Positions 5,392 through 13,755 are shown, counted from the stretch's first letter. The stretch is DNA of 14,356 nucleotides from an uncultured Phascolarctobacterium sp. (GCF_900770955.1 NZ_CAAGLX010000009.1:1-14356), one strand, 5' to 3'. Notes: generated by a model not told the origin, from the sequence alone. Made by a program: numbers and translations.

Positions 5392-6396
5392 ATGACAAAA
5401 GTAGGTATTAATGGTTTTGGCCGTATCGGCCGCGAGGTTTTCCGTGTAGCATTCAACAATCCTGAGGTAGAGGTTGTTGCTGTCAACGATCCTGGCGACA
5501 TCACCGCTTTGGCTCACCTGTTGAAATATGACTCTATCCATGGCACCTTCAACCATGAAGTCAGCATCGAAGGCAACTACATTATTGTTGACGACCGCAA
5601 AATCGAAGTATTCGCTTGCCTGGATCCTGCACAGATTCCTTGGGGCGAAGCTGGTGCTGAAATTGTTGTAGAATCCACCGGCCGTTTCACCGAAGCTGCA
5701 AAGGCTGCAGCTCATCTGCATGACACTGTTAAAAAGGTTATCATCTCCGCTCCTGCAAAAGGCGAAGACATCACCATCGTTATGGGTGTTAACGAAGGCA
5801 AATATGATCCTGCAAAACACAACATCATTTCCAACGCTTCCTGCACCACCAACTGCCTGGCTCCGTTTACCAAAGTATTGCTGAACAAATTCGGTATTGA
5901 AAGCGGTCTGATGACCACTGTTCACTCCTACACCAATGACCAGAGAATCCTGGACCTGCCGCATAAAGACCTGCGTCGTGCTCGCGCTGCTGCTTGCTCC
6001 ATCATCCCGACTACTACCGGTGCTGCAAAAGCAGTTGCTCTGGTTCTGCCGGAATTGAAGGGCAAACTGAACGGCTTCGCTATGCGCGTTCCGACTCCGA
6101 ATGTTTCCATCACTGACCTGACCGTATTGCTGCAAAAAGACACTACTGCAGAAGAAATCAACGCAGTACTGAAGGAAGCTGCTGAAGGCGAGCTCAAAGG
6201 CATTATGGGCTACAGCGACGAACCGCTGGTATCCAAGGATTACAACGGCTGCCCGCTGAGCTCCATCATCGACGGTCTGTCCACCATGATGGTTGGCCCG
6301 CGTATGGCTAAGGTCGTAAGCTGGTACGACAATGAATGGGGTTATTCCAACCGTGTAGTTGACCTGGCTGCTTATATTGCTAAGAAAGGTCTGTAA
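5392..6396 (+). CDS. gap: Glyceraldehyde-3-phosphate dehydrogenase, type I
   Basis: The enzyme oxidises and phosphorylates glyceraldehyde-3-phosphate to 1,3-bisphosphoglycerate, coupled to NAD+ in glycolysis. The 334-residue protein has the Rossmann motif GINGFGRIGR (5-14), Asp33 at the position that favours NAD over NADP, catalytic Cys151 in SNASCTTNC (147-155), partner His178 in TVHSYTNDQ, the substrate-binding RRARAAACSIIPTTTGAAK (195-213), and the C-terminal WYDNEWGYSNR (311-321). Length is typical for the family. Start ATG 5392 follows AAGGAGG (5377-5383) at an ideal 8-nt gap; an in-frame ATG-less extension upstream lacks any site. Codons are strongly biased to C-ending forms, as for a highly expressed gene. 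It feeds the fused PGK encoded next. Confidence 0.98.
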   Translation: MTKVGINGFGRIGREVFRVAFNNPEVEVVAVNDPGDITALAHLLKYDSIHGTFNHEVSIEGNYIIVDDRKIEVFACLDPAQIPWGEAGAEIVVESTGRFTEAAKAAAHLHDTVKKVIISAPAKGEDITIVMGVNEGKYDPAKHNIISNASCTTNCLAPFTKVLLNKFGIESGLMTTVHSYTNDQRILDLPHKDLRRARAAACSIIPTTTGAAKAVALVLPELKGKLNGFAMRVPTPNVSITDLTVLLQKDTTAEEINAVLKEAAEGELKGIMGYSDEPLVSKDYNGCPLSSIIDGLSTMMVGPRMAKVVSWYDNEWGYSNRVVDLAAYIAKKGL

Positions 6397-6414
6397 TAAA
6401 GGAGATTCTTATCA

Positions 6415-8340
6415 GTGGATAAAAAAACTGTACGTGATTTAGACGTTGCCGGTAAAAAAGTACTGGTACGCGTAGATTTTAACGTTCCTCTGAATGATAA
6501 AGGCGAGATTACCGATGATACCCGTATCACCGCATCTCTGCCGACCATTCAATATTTGCTGGAGCAAAAGGCTGCTGTTATTTTAATGGCACATCTTGGC
6601 CGTCCTAAAGGACAGGTTAAGCCGGAATTGTCTTTGGCTCCCGTAGCTAAGCATTTGGGCAAGCTGCTGGGCAAAAAGATTCTGTTTGCTCCTGACTGCG
6701 TTGGCGAAGCTGCGCAGGCTGCTGCCAGCAAGCTGAAACCGGGCCATATCCTGCTGCTGGAAAACCTGCGTTTCCATAAGGAAGAGGAAAAGAACGACAT
6801 GGAATTTGCCGAAAAGCTGGCTTCTCTGGCAGATTTGTATGTGAACGACGGCTTCGGTGTATCTCACCGCGCCCACGCTTCTGTAGAAGGTGTAACCCAC
6901 TTCCTGCCGGCTGCTGCAGGCTTCCTGCTGGAAAAGGAAATCCAGTATGTAGGTCAGGCTGTAACCAATCCGCTGCATCCGTTTGTCGCTATTATCGGCG
7001 GCGCTAAGGTAAGCGATAAAATCGGCGTTATCAGCAACCTGCTAGATAAGGTTGATACTCTGCTCATCGGCGGCGGTATGGCTAACACCTTCCTGGCTGC
7101 ACAAGGCTATAAAATGGGCAAATCCTTAGTAGAAGAGGATAAGCTGGACCTGGCTAAAGAGCTTTTGGCTAAGGCTAAGAAAAATAAAGTAAATATGCTG
7201 CTGCCTACCGATCTGGTAATGGCTGCTGCATTTGCTCCCGATGCTGAGCATGTAACCGAAAAGGTGAAAAACCTGAACCAGGCTTATATGGCTCTGGATA
7301 TCGGTGCGGAAACCAGCAAGGCTTATGCCGAAGCTTTGGCTGACGCTAAGATGATTGTCTGGAACGGACCGATGGGCGTTTTCGAAATGGATGCATTCTG
7401 CAAGGGCACTGAGGCTGTAGCTAAGGCTGTAGCCAAGAGCCGTGCTACCAGCATTGTCGGCGGCGGCGACAGCGTTGCTGCTATCGAAAAGCTGGGCCTG
7501 GCTAAACGCATTACCCATATTTCTACCGGCGGCGGTGCTTCTCTGGAATATCTTGAGGGCAAGGTGCTGCCCGGCGTTGCTGCATTAGATGACCTGCGCC
7601 GCAAAATGATTGCCGGCAACTGGAAGATGCACAAGACCGTAAGCGAGGCTGTAGAGCTTGCTGAGGACATCGTTATGGAAACTAACGGCACCTTGAACGA
7701 GGTTGTTATTTTCCCGCCGTTCACCGCGCTGGAAACTGTTGCAGATGCTATTGACGGCAAGCATGTAGGCTACGGTGCACAGGATTTGCATTGGGAAGAC
7801 AAGGGTGCCTTTACCGGCGCTGTTTCCGGTGCGATGATTGCCGATATCTGCGCTGAATATGTTCTCGTTGGTCACAGCGAACGCCGCAGCATTTTCGGTG
7901 ATAACGAAAAAATTGTTGCCAGCAAGATTATTGCTGCTTATCGCAATGGCCTGAAGCCGCTGCTGTGCGTTGGTGAAGACCTGGCTGAGCGTGAAGCAGG
8001 CAAAACTGCCCGCAAAATCAATATGCAGCTGAAGAGCGCTCTGCGTGTAATTTCTGCAGAGGATGCAGAAAACCTTGTTGTTGCTTATGAGCCTATCTGG
8101 GCTATCGGCAGCGGTAAGGCTGCTACTCCGGAGGACGCTTTGGAGGTATGCAACCTGATTCGCGAAAAAATCAGCAAAATCTTTACTCCTGATATTGCCC
8201 GTAAGGTTCGTATTCTTTACGGCGGCAGTGTTAATGAAAAGAACGCTGCATCCTTCAACCTTAGCGGCATTGACGGCGTGCTGGTCGGTGGCGCAAGCCT
8301 GAAGGCTGACACCTTTGCTGAAATTGTAAGAAGCTTTTAA
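6415..8340 (+). CDS. pgk-tpi: Bifunctional phosphoglycerate kinase/triosephosphate isomerase
   Basis: This single 641-residue frame encodes two glycolytic enzymes. Residues 1 to about 392 are PGK (1,3-bisphosphoglycerate + ADP to 3-phosphoglycerate + ATP): RVDFNVP (19-25), HLGRPKG (60-66), ENLRFH (116-121), GGAKVSDK (195-202), VWNGPMGVFE (315-324) and GGGDS (349-353). Residues from about 395 are a complete TIM (dihydroxyacetone phosphate to glyceraldehyde-3-phosphate): AGNWKM with Lys404, GHSER with His487, AYEPIW with Glu559, YGGSV (602-606) and LVGGASL (623-629). No stop, frameshift or linker separates them; where a separate TIM would begin with Met there is CTG (Leu394). GTG 6415 is the start, 10 nt after AAAGGAG (6398-6404). 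PGK-TIM fusions are known from Thermotoga; the call is firm. Confidence 0.97.
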   Translation: MDKKTVRDLDVAGKKVLVRVDFNVPLNDKGEITDDTRITASLPTIQYLLEQKAAVILMAHLGRPKGQVKPELSLAPVAKHLGKLLGKKILFAPDCVGEAAQAAASKLKPGHILLLENLRFHKEEEKNDMEFAEKLASLADLYVNDGFGVSHRAHASVEGVTHFLPAAAGFLLEKEIQYVGQAVTNPLHPFVAIIGGAKVSDKIGVISNLLDKVDTLLIGGGMANTFLAAQGYKMGKSLVEEDKLDLAKELLAKAKKNKVNMLLPTDLVMAAAFAPDAEHVTEKVKNLNQAYMALDIGAETSKAYAEALADAKMIVWNGPMGVFEMDAFCKGTEAVAKAVAKSRATSIVGGGDSVAAIEKLGLAKRITHISTGGGASLEYLEGKVLPGVAALDDLRRKMIAGNWKMHKTVSEAVELAEDIVMETNGTLNEVVIFPPFTALETVADAIDGKHVGYGAQDLHWEDKGAFTGAVSGAMIADICAEYVLVGHSERRSIFGDNEKIVASKIIAAYRNGLKPLLCVGEDLAEREAGKTARKINMQLKSALRVISAEDAENLVVAYEPIWAIGSGKAATPEDALEVCNLIREKISKIFTPDIARKVRILYGGSVNEKNAASFNLSGIDGVLVGGASLKADTFAEIVRSF

Positions 8341-8349
8341 TAAGACCTC

Positions 8350-8374
8350 GGAGAAAGCACCTGTTGCTTTCTCC
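8350..8374 (+). other. Perfect intercistronic hairpin before gpmI
   Basis: GGAGAAAGCA (8350-8359) pairs completely with TGCTTTCTCC (8365-8374) around a 5-nt loop. The following sequence TTCGTCTTTAGG has no T-tract, so it is not a typical terminator. It could act as an mRNA processing or 3'-end-stabilising element separating pgk-tpi from gpmI, or cause partial termination. Confidence 0.6.
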
Positions 8375-8395
8375 TTCGTCTTTAGGAATTTGATA

Positions 8396-9910
8396 ATGAA
8401 AAAACCAGTTTTACTAATGATTCTTGATGGTTGGGGAATTGCTCCTGCAGATAAAAACAATGCTGCGGCAATGGCGAAAACCCCTAACCTGGACAGTTAT
8501 TTTGCAAATTATCCTCACACTACCCTGGAAGCCAGCGGCAAGGCTGTTGGTCTGCCTGCAGGCCAGATTGGCAATTCCGAGGTAGGTCACCTGAATATCG
8601 GTGCCGGTCGCATTATTTACCAAAGCCTTACACGCATTGACAAGGCGATTGAGGATGGCGATTTGTATAAGAACGCAGTGCTCAGCAGGGTGATGGACGA
8701 AACGAAGCAGGCAGGCAAGGCACTGCATCTTCTTGGTCTGTTATCCGACGGCGGCGTTCACAGCCATATTGAACATCTTCTGGCACTTATCTGCATGGCG
8801 AAGGTTAAAGGCTTGACCGATGTTTATGTGCATGCCTTCCTCGACGGACGTGACGTAGGCCCGAAAACAGCGCTGGAATATATCCAGGAGCTGGAAGAGG
8901 GTATGGCGCAGATTGGCGTAGGCAAAATTGCTACCGTCAGCGGACGCTATTACGCAATGGACCGCGACAAGCGCTGGGAGCGCGTGGAGCGTGCCTATAA
9001 AGCACTGGTGCTGGGCGAGGGCGCTCATGCCGCAAGTGCCACTGCTGGCGTAGAGGCATCCTATGCCGCAGGCGTAACGGACGAGTTTGTTGAGCCCTTC
9101 ACTGTTGACGGTGTAGATGGCAAAATCGCTGCCGGTGATGGTGTGGTTTTCTTCAACTTCCGTCCGGACAGAGCGCGTGAAATTACCCGTGCGCTGCATG
9201 ATGAGGACTTCCCGTATTTTGCACGTCCTGAGGGTGCACGCCCTGTAAATTATGTGTGCATGACGCAGTATGATGCAACGATTACCGCACCTGTTGCCTT
9301 CCCGCCTGAGGAAATCAACGATACGTTAGGTCAAGTGCTGGCACAAAACGGCCTGCATCAGCTGCGTATTGCGGAAACCGAAAAATATGCGCACGTAACC
9401 TTCTTCTTCAACGGCGGTGTAGAAGCTCCGAATGTTAATGAGGAGCGTATTCTGATTCCGTCGCCTAAGGTTGCGACCTACGATCTGCAGCCGGAAATGA
9501 GTGCGGAAGAGGTTACGCAGGCACTTTTGGCAGAGCTGGATAAGGATAAATTCGATGCCATTATTCTGAACTTTGCTAACCCGGATATGGTTGGCCATAC
9601 CGGTGTGCTCAGCGCTGCGATTACTGCGATGGAAAAGGTGGACGAATGTGCAGGACGCATTGTGCGCAAGGTGCTGTCCCTTGGCGGCAGCGTGTGCATT
9701 ACCGCGGACCACGGCAATCTGGAGAAGATGGCCGAAAGCGACGGCTCTCCGAACACTGCGCATACTACTAACCCTGTACCGTTTATTTTAGTAAGCGAAG
9801 AGCAGCACAAGCTGCATAACGGCATTTTGGCCGATATTGCACCGACTCTGCTGCAGCTGCTTAATATTGAACAACCTGCCGCTATGACAGGCAAAACTTT
9901 GATAGATTAA
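8396..9910 (+). CDS. gpmI: 2,3-bisphosphoglycerate-independent phosphoglycerate mutase
   Basis: GpmI interconverts 3- and 2-phosphoglycerate through a phosphoserine intermediate and needs Mn2+; it belongs to the alkaline phosphatase superfamily. In 504 residues (family about 510) the metal ligand Asp11 in LMILDGWG, the catalytic Ser61 in QIGNSEVGH (57-65), LSDGGVHSH (116-124), HAFLDGRDVGP (146-156), FRPDRAREI and the late metal-binding ADHGNLE are all present. The start ATG 8396 gives the usual MKKPVLLMILDGWG; the ribosome site (AGGAA, 8384-8388) is weak compared with gap and eno, so translation may be lower. In-frame TTG 8390 would overlap that site. It sits 55 nt after pgk-tpi, behind a perfect hairpin, and 17 nt before eno. 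Confidence 0.97.
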   Translation: MKKPVLLMILDGWGIAPADKNNAAAMAKTPNLDSYFANYPHTTLEASGKAVGLPAGQIGNSEVGHLNIGAGRIIYQSLTRIDKAIEDGDLYKNAVLSRVMDETKQAGKALHLLGLLSDGGVHSHIEHLLALICMAKVKGLTDVYVHAFLDGRDVGPKTALEYIQELEEGMAQIGVGKIATVSGRYYAMDRDKRWERVERAYKALVLGEGAHAASATAGVEASYAAGVTDEFVEPFTVDGVDGKIAAGDGVVFFNFRPDRAREITRALHDEDFPYFARPEGARPVNYVCMTQYDATITAPVAFPPEEINDTLGQVLAQNGLHQLRIAETEKYAHVTFFFNGGVEAPNVNEERILIPSPKVATYDLQPEMSAEEVTQALLAELDKDKFDAIILNFANPDMVGHTGVLSAAITAMEKVDECAGRIVRKVLSLGGSVCITADHGNLEKMAESDGSPNTAHTTNPVPFILVSEEQHKLHNGILADIAPTLLQLLNIEQPAAMTGKTLID

Positions 9911-9927
9911 TCATGAGGTGATAAGAA

Positions 9928-11211
9928 ATGGCAATGATTACTGAAGTTTACGCTCGCGAGATTCTGGATTCCCGCGGCAATCCGACCGTAGAAGTTGAAG
10001 TATGTCTGGAAGACGGCGCTATGGGCCGCGCTGCAGTTCCTTCCGGTGCATCCACCGGTGTACACGAGGCTGTAGAGCTGCGTGACGGCGACAAGGAGCG
10101 TTACCTGGGCAAGGGCGTTACTAAAGCAGTTGATAATGTAAATGACATTATTGCTGAAGCAATTATCGGCTTGGACGCAACCCGCCAAACCGAAATTGAC
10201 GAGCTGCTGGTTCGCTTGGATGGCACTCCGAATAAAGGCCGCCTCGGCGCTAACGCTATCCTCGGCGTTTCCATGGCTGTAGCTAAGGCTGCTGCTGCTT
10301 CCGTAGGCCTGCCGCTGTACCTGTATCTGGGCGGTGTTGCTGCCAAAGAGCTGCCTGTACCGATGATGAACATCTTAAACGGTGGCGAGCACGCAGACAA
10401 CAACGTTGATATTCAGGAATTCATGATTATGCCTGTAGGCGCTAAATCCTTCAGCGAAGCACTGCGCATGAACGCTGAAATTTATCATAACCTGAAGGCT
10501 CTGCTGAAAGAAAAAGGATTGAGCACCGCTTTGGGTGATGAAGGCGGCTTTGCACCGAACCTGAAATGCAACGCAGATGCAATCGAGGTTATTCTCGAAG
10601 CAACAGAACGTGCAGGCTATAAACCTGGTAAAGACATCGTTATGGCAATGGACGTTGCTTCCAGCGAATTCTATGTAGACGGTAAATACAAAATGACCGG
10701 CGAAGGCGTAGAAATGACCAGCGAAGAAATGGTTGATTATCTGGCCGGACTGTGTGAGAAATATCCTATCATCTCCATCGAAGACGGTATGGCAGAGGAT
10801 GACTGGGATGGTTGGAAGAAGCTCACCAAAAAGCTGGGCAAAAAAGTACAGCTGGTTGGCGACGACCTGTTTGTTACCAACGAAGAGCGTCTGGTTCAGG
10901 GCATTGAAAAAGGCGTAGCTAACGCTATTCTGATTAAAGTAAACCAAATCGGTACCCTGACCGAAACCTTCAACGCTATCGAAACTGCTAAACGCGCAGG
11001 CTATACCTGCATCATCTCCCACCGCAGCGGTGAAACCGAAGATACTACCCTGGCAGACATTGCTGTTGCCGTAAACGCAGGCCAGATTAAGACCGGTGCT
11101 CCGGCACGTACCGACCGTGTTGCCAAATACAACCAGCTGCTGCGCATCGAAGAGGATCTCGGCAAGGCTGCAAAATATAACGGCATGAAGGTTTTCTACA
11201 ACATTAAATAA
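9928..11211 (+). CDS. eno: Enolase (phosphopyruvate hydratase)
   Basis: Enolase dehydrates 2-phosphoglycerate to phosphoenolpyruvate with Mg2+. The 427-residue protein is full length, with the loop SGASTG (39-44), His155 in GGEHADN, the catalytic acid Glu205 in ALGDEGGFAPN (201-211), metal ligands Asp242, Glu285 (SIEDG) and Asp312 (VGDD), catalytic base Lys337 (IKVNQIGTLTE), and the signature SHRSGETEDT (364-373). ATG 9928 follows GAGGTGAT (9915-9922) closely, and the conserved ITEVYAREILDSRGNPT begins 3 residues in. Codon bias is strong, as expected of a very abundant enzyme. It is the last gene of the glycolytic operon and is followed by a hairpin pair and terminator. Confidence 0.98.
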   Translation: MAMITEVYAREILDSRGNPTVEVEVCLEDGAMGRAAVPSGASTGVHEAVELRDGDKERYLGKGVTKAVDNVNDIIAEAIIGLDATRQTEIDELLVRLDGTPNKGRLGANAILGVSMAVAKAAAASVGLPLYLYLGGVAAKELPVPMMNILNGGEHADNNVDIQEFMIMPVGAKSFSEALRMNAEIYHNLKALLKEKGLSTALGDEGGFAPNLKCNADAIEVILEATERAGYKPGKDIVMAMDVASSEFYVDGKYKMTGEGVEMTSEEMVDYLAGLCEKYPIISIEDGMAEDDWDGWKKLTKKLGKKVQLVGDDLFVTNEERLVQGIEKGVANAILIKVNQIGTLTETFNAIETAKRAGYTCIISHRSGETEDTTLADIAVAVNAGQIKTGAPARTDRVAKYNQLLRIEEDLGKAAKYNGMKVFYNIK

Positions 11212-11212
11212 G

Positions 11213-11228
11213 CAGAAAGTGCTTTCTG
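11213..11228 (+). other. Short hairpin just after the enolase stop
   Basis: CAGAAAG (11213-11219) and CTTTCTG (11222-11228) are exact complements with almost no loop, one base after the eno stop codon. Lying 17 nt before the terminator stem, it may protect the mRNA 3' end. Confidence 0.45.
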
Positions 11229-11245
11229 AAATGCTATAAAGGAAC

Positions 11246-11277
11246 AGGTGAGAGCGTCAACTCTCACCTTTTTCTTT
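11246..11277 (+). terminator. Intrinsic terminator of the glycolytic operon
   Basis: A perfect 9-bp stem (AGGTGAGAG 11246-11254 with CTCTCACCT 11261-11269) with a 6-nt loop runs into TTTTTCTTTATTT. It separates eno from secG, which has its own promoter. Confidence 0.93.
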
Positions 11278-11315
11278 ATTTAGGGAGTTTTTGTAAAATA
11301 TTTTGCAAAAGTAGA

Positions 11316-11344
11316 TTGTAAGAGTACGCCTTTTATGGTAAAAT
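11316..11344 (+). promoter_or_regulatory. Promoter of secG
   Basis: TTGTAA (11316-11321) and TAAAAT (11339-11344) are spaced by 17 bp, with TGG immediately before the -10 (extended form). The start would be around 11351, giving a short leader of under 30 nt. Confidence 0.7.
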
Positions 11345-11377
11345 ACTATGGTACAAAAATATGAGGAGGTAAGCTCT

Positions 11378-11608
11378 GTGATTGAAACTGTCTTGATGGT
11401 TCTTGAAGTTATCGTTTGCATAGCACTCATTGGCGCAGTTCTGCTGCAGTCCGGAAAAGGCGGCGGTATGGGCAGTACTTTCGGCGGCAGTGACGGTGCT
11501 TTTTTTGGCAAGGGCAATGATCTGGATACACTCATGGCGAAGGCCACGATTTACTTAGGTGTTGCATTTGCTGTTATTACATTGGCGCTGGCAAAAATCA
11601 ACGCTTAA
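11378..11608 (+). CDS. secG: Preprotein translocase subunit SecG
   Basis: SecG is the small auxiliary subunit of the SecYEG channel that assists SecA-driven protein export across the cytoplasmic membrane. The 76-residue protein has two membrane helices (about 3-24 and 53-73) joined by the conserved glycine-rich loop, with LLQSGKGGGMGSTFGG (22-37) and FFGKG (42-46). The GTG at 11378 was chosen because AGGAGG (11364-11369) precedes it by 8 nt and gives the usual SecG length; the ATG at 11348 would place that site inside the gene and lies at or before the likely transcription start. secG following eno is a common Firmicute arrangement, though here a terminator and promoter intervene. Confidence 0.95.
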   Translation: MIETVLMVLEVIVCIALIGAVLLQSGKGGGMGSTFGGSDGAFFGKGNDLDTLMAKATIYLGVAFAVITLALAKINA

Positions 11609-11631
11609 GGCTGACGGGATTTTCCTGTTTT

Positions 11632-11670
11632 CCGCACTCATCATGTTACCAAGAGTGCAACCGCACTCTT
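11632..11670 (+). promoter_or_regulatory. Alternative hairpins in the hppA leader
   Basis: CCGCACTC occurs twice (11632-11639 and 11661-11668). The single GAGTGC between them (11653-11658) can pair with either copy: with the downstream one as an 8-bp stem with AACC loop (11651-11658/11663-11670), or with the upstream one (11634-11639). The downstream hairpin is not directly followed by T's; a T7 run comes at 11682-11688. This is an attenuator-like arrangement, or simply a weak terminator after secG. Confidence 0.4.
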
Positions 11671-11711
11671 AAAATTTTAAATTTTTTTATAAAAAGAAAG
11701 GGGTTTGGGTC

Positions 11712-13724
11712 TTGAATTTCTTAATGATCTCCATTGTTGTCGGCCTCATTGCACTCGCAGTTGCACTGATGCTGAGCAGCGCAATCGGTAAGGCTCCTGC
11801 TGGTACAGCACGTATGCAGGAAATTGCCGGTTACATCCACGAGGGCGCTATGGCGTTCCTGTTCCGCGAGTACAAAGCACTGGCTGCTTTCGTAGTCGTA
11901 GTTGCAATCGTAATTTCTATGTTCTTATCTCCGCTTACTGCAGTTTGCTTCGTTGCAGGTGCAGTATTCTCCGTATGTGCAGGTTACATCGGTATGACCG
12001 TTGCTACCAAAGCTAACGTTCGTACTGCTGCAGCTGCTCAAAACGGCGGCATGCCGGAAGCTCTGAAAATTGCTTTCTCCGGCGGTGCTGTTATGGGTCT
12101 GGGCGTTGTTGGTCTGGGTATCGTTGGTGTTGCTGCTGCTTACATGCTGTTCGGCAACATTGATATCGTTACCGGCTTCGGTCTGGGCGCAAGCTCCATT
12201 GCATTGTTCGCTCGTGTTGGCGGCGGTATTTACACCAAAGCTGCTGACGTTGGCGCTGACCTGGTAGGTAAAGTAGAAGAAGGTCTGCCTGAGGATGACC
12301 CGCGTAACCCGGCTACCATCGCTGATAACGTAGGCGATAACGTAGGCGACGTTGCAGGCATGGGCGCTGACTTGTTCGAATCCTATGTAGGTGCAATTAT
12401 CTCCGCTATTACCCTGGGTGCTGTTGCATATCCTGGCGGCGAAGGCATTATGTTCGTATTCGAGCTGGCTTTCGCTGGTATCATTGCTTCCCTGATCGGT
12501 GTATTCTATGCTCGTAGCAGCAAATCCACCAATCCGCAGGCTGCTCTGAACCATGGTACATATGTTGGCGGCGTAATCGTAATTGCTGCTGCTTACTACC
12601 TGTCCACTTCCATCTTCGGTAACACTGCTGCATTCGTAGCTATTGCTTCCGGTCTGGTAGTTGGTCTGTTAATCGGTAAAATCACCGAAATCTACACCTC
12701 TGCTGATTACGCTTCCGTTAAGAAGATTGCTGAGCAATCCGAAACCGGTCCGGCAACCACCATCATCTCCGGTCTGGCTGTTGGCATGTATTCCACCTTC
12801 CTGCCGATGATCTTCATCTGCGTTGGTGTAATCCTGGCATTCTTCACCATGGGCGGTGCTAAGGATCCTGGCATGGGTCTGTTCGGTATCTCCCTGGCTG
12901 CAGTTGGTATGCTGTCCACCACCGGTCTGACCGTAGCAGTTGACGCTTATGGTCCTATCGCTGATAACGCTGGCGGTATCGCAGAAATGTCCGAGCTGCC
13001 TCCTGAAGTACGTGAAATCACCGATACTCTGGACTCCGTTGGTAACACCACCGCTGCTATCGGTAAAGGCTTCGCTATCGGCTCCGCTGCTCTGACTGCT
13101 CTGGCTCTGTTCTCTGCTTATGCACACACTGTAGGCCTGAAAGCAATCGACCTGCTGAACCCTGTAACCCTGATTGGTCTGTTCATCGGTGCAACCCTGC
13201 CGTTCGTATTCGGTGCTATGACCATGGAATCCGTTGGTAAAGCTGCTTACCAAATGATCGAGGAAGTTCGTCGTCAATTCCACGAAATCCCCGGCCTGCT
13301 GGAAGGCAAAGCTAAAGCTGACTACCAAAAATGCGTAGACATCTCCACTGCAGCTGCTCTGCACGAGATGATTATGCCTGGTATTATTGCTATCGTTGCT
13401 CCTCTGCTGGTTGGCTTCCTGTTCGGTACTGAAGCTCTGGGCGGCCTGATTGGCGGCTCTCTGGCTTCCGGCGTACTGGTTGCAATCCTGATGGCTAACG
13501 CCGGCGGTGCATGGGATAACGCGAAGAAATTTGTAGAAGCTTCCGGCCGTAAACATACTCCGGTTCATGATGCAACCGTAGTAGGCGATACTGTAGGTGA
13601 CCCGTTCAAAGATACTTCCGGACCTGCAATGAACATCCTGATTAAACTGATGACCATTGTATCCCTGGTATTTGCTCCTGTACTGGCAGCAAACGGCGGC
13701 ATCCTGCTTGGCCTGTTCAAATAA
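11712..13724 (+). CDS. hppA: Membrane-bound ion-pumping pyrophosphatase
   Basis: This 670-residue integral membrane enzyme hydrolyses pyrophosphate and pumps cations across the cytoplasmic membrane. About 16 hydrophobic segments are visible. The active site shows GADLVGKVEEGLPEDDPRNP (181-200), DNVGDNVGD (205-213), DLFES (220-224), and the C-terminal GDTVGDPFKDTSGP (625-638). GNTTAAIG (444-451) has Ala448 where K+-independent enzymes have Lys, so it should be K+-dependent. Glu223, three residues after Asp220, sits where Na+-pumping enzymes such as Thermotoga's carry their gate glutamate, so Na+ transport is plausible but not proven. Start TTG 11712 is 8 nt after AAAGGGG (11697-11703); ATG 11724 is the alternative. 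It lies about 100 nt after secG and may be partly cotranscribed. Confidence 0.95.
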   Translation: MNFLMISIVVGLIALAVALMLSSAIGKAPAGTARMQEIAGYIHEGAMAFLFREYKALAAFVVVVAIVISMFLSPLTAVCFVAGAVFSVCAGYIGMTVATKANVRTAAAAQNGGMPEALKIAFSGGAVMGLGVVGLGIVGVAAAYMLFGNIDIVTGFGLGASSIALFARVGGGIYTKAADVGADLVGKVEEGLPEDDPRNPATIADNVGDNVGDVAGMGADLFESYVGAIISAITLGAVAYPGGEGIMFVFELAFAGIIASLIGVFYARSSKSTNPQAALNHGTYVGGVIVIAAAYYLSTSIFGNTAAFVAIASGLVVGLLIGKITEIYTSADYASVKKIAEQSETGPATTIISGLAVGMYSTFLPMIFICVGVILAFFTMGGAKDPGMGLFGISLAAVGMLSTTGLTVAVDAYGPIADNAGGIAEMSELPPEVREITDTLDSVGNTTAAIGKGFAIGSAALTALALFSAYAHTVGLKAIDLLNPVTLIGLFIGATLPFVFGAMTMESVGKAAYQMIEEVRRQFHEIPGLLEGKAKADYQKCVDISTAAALHEMIMPGIIAIVAPLLVGFLFGTEALGGLIGGSLASGVLVAILMANAGGAWDNAKKFVEASGRKHTPVHDATVVGDTVGDPFKDTSGPAMNILIKLMTIVSLVFAPVLAANGGILLGLFK

Positions 13725-13755
13725 TTTTATAGTTAAGCTATAATCCACAATCCAC

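Noticed and set aside
5359..6135. 258-codon minus-strand frame opposite gap
   Set aside because: Shadow of the highly biased gap coding sequence; no family features.
7585..7610. Programmed frameshift or separate tpi gene at the PGK-TIM junction
   Set aside because: The frame is continuous with no slippery run, no stop codon and no ribosome site before CTG 7594 or ATG 7606, so a simple fusion is the better reading.
7585..8460. 291-codon minus-strand frame opposite the TIM half and gpmI start
   Set aside because: It overlaps two firmly identified genes and an intercistronic hairpin, has no ribosome site pattern and no recognisable domain.
11651..11688. Ordinary intrinsic terminator after secG
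   Set aside because: The stem is good, but the T-run begins 11 bases after it, behind an AAAATTTTAAA stretch, so efficient termination is doubtful; kept as an alternative-hairpin leader instead.
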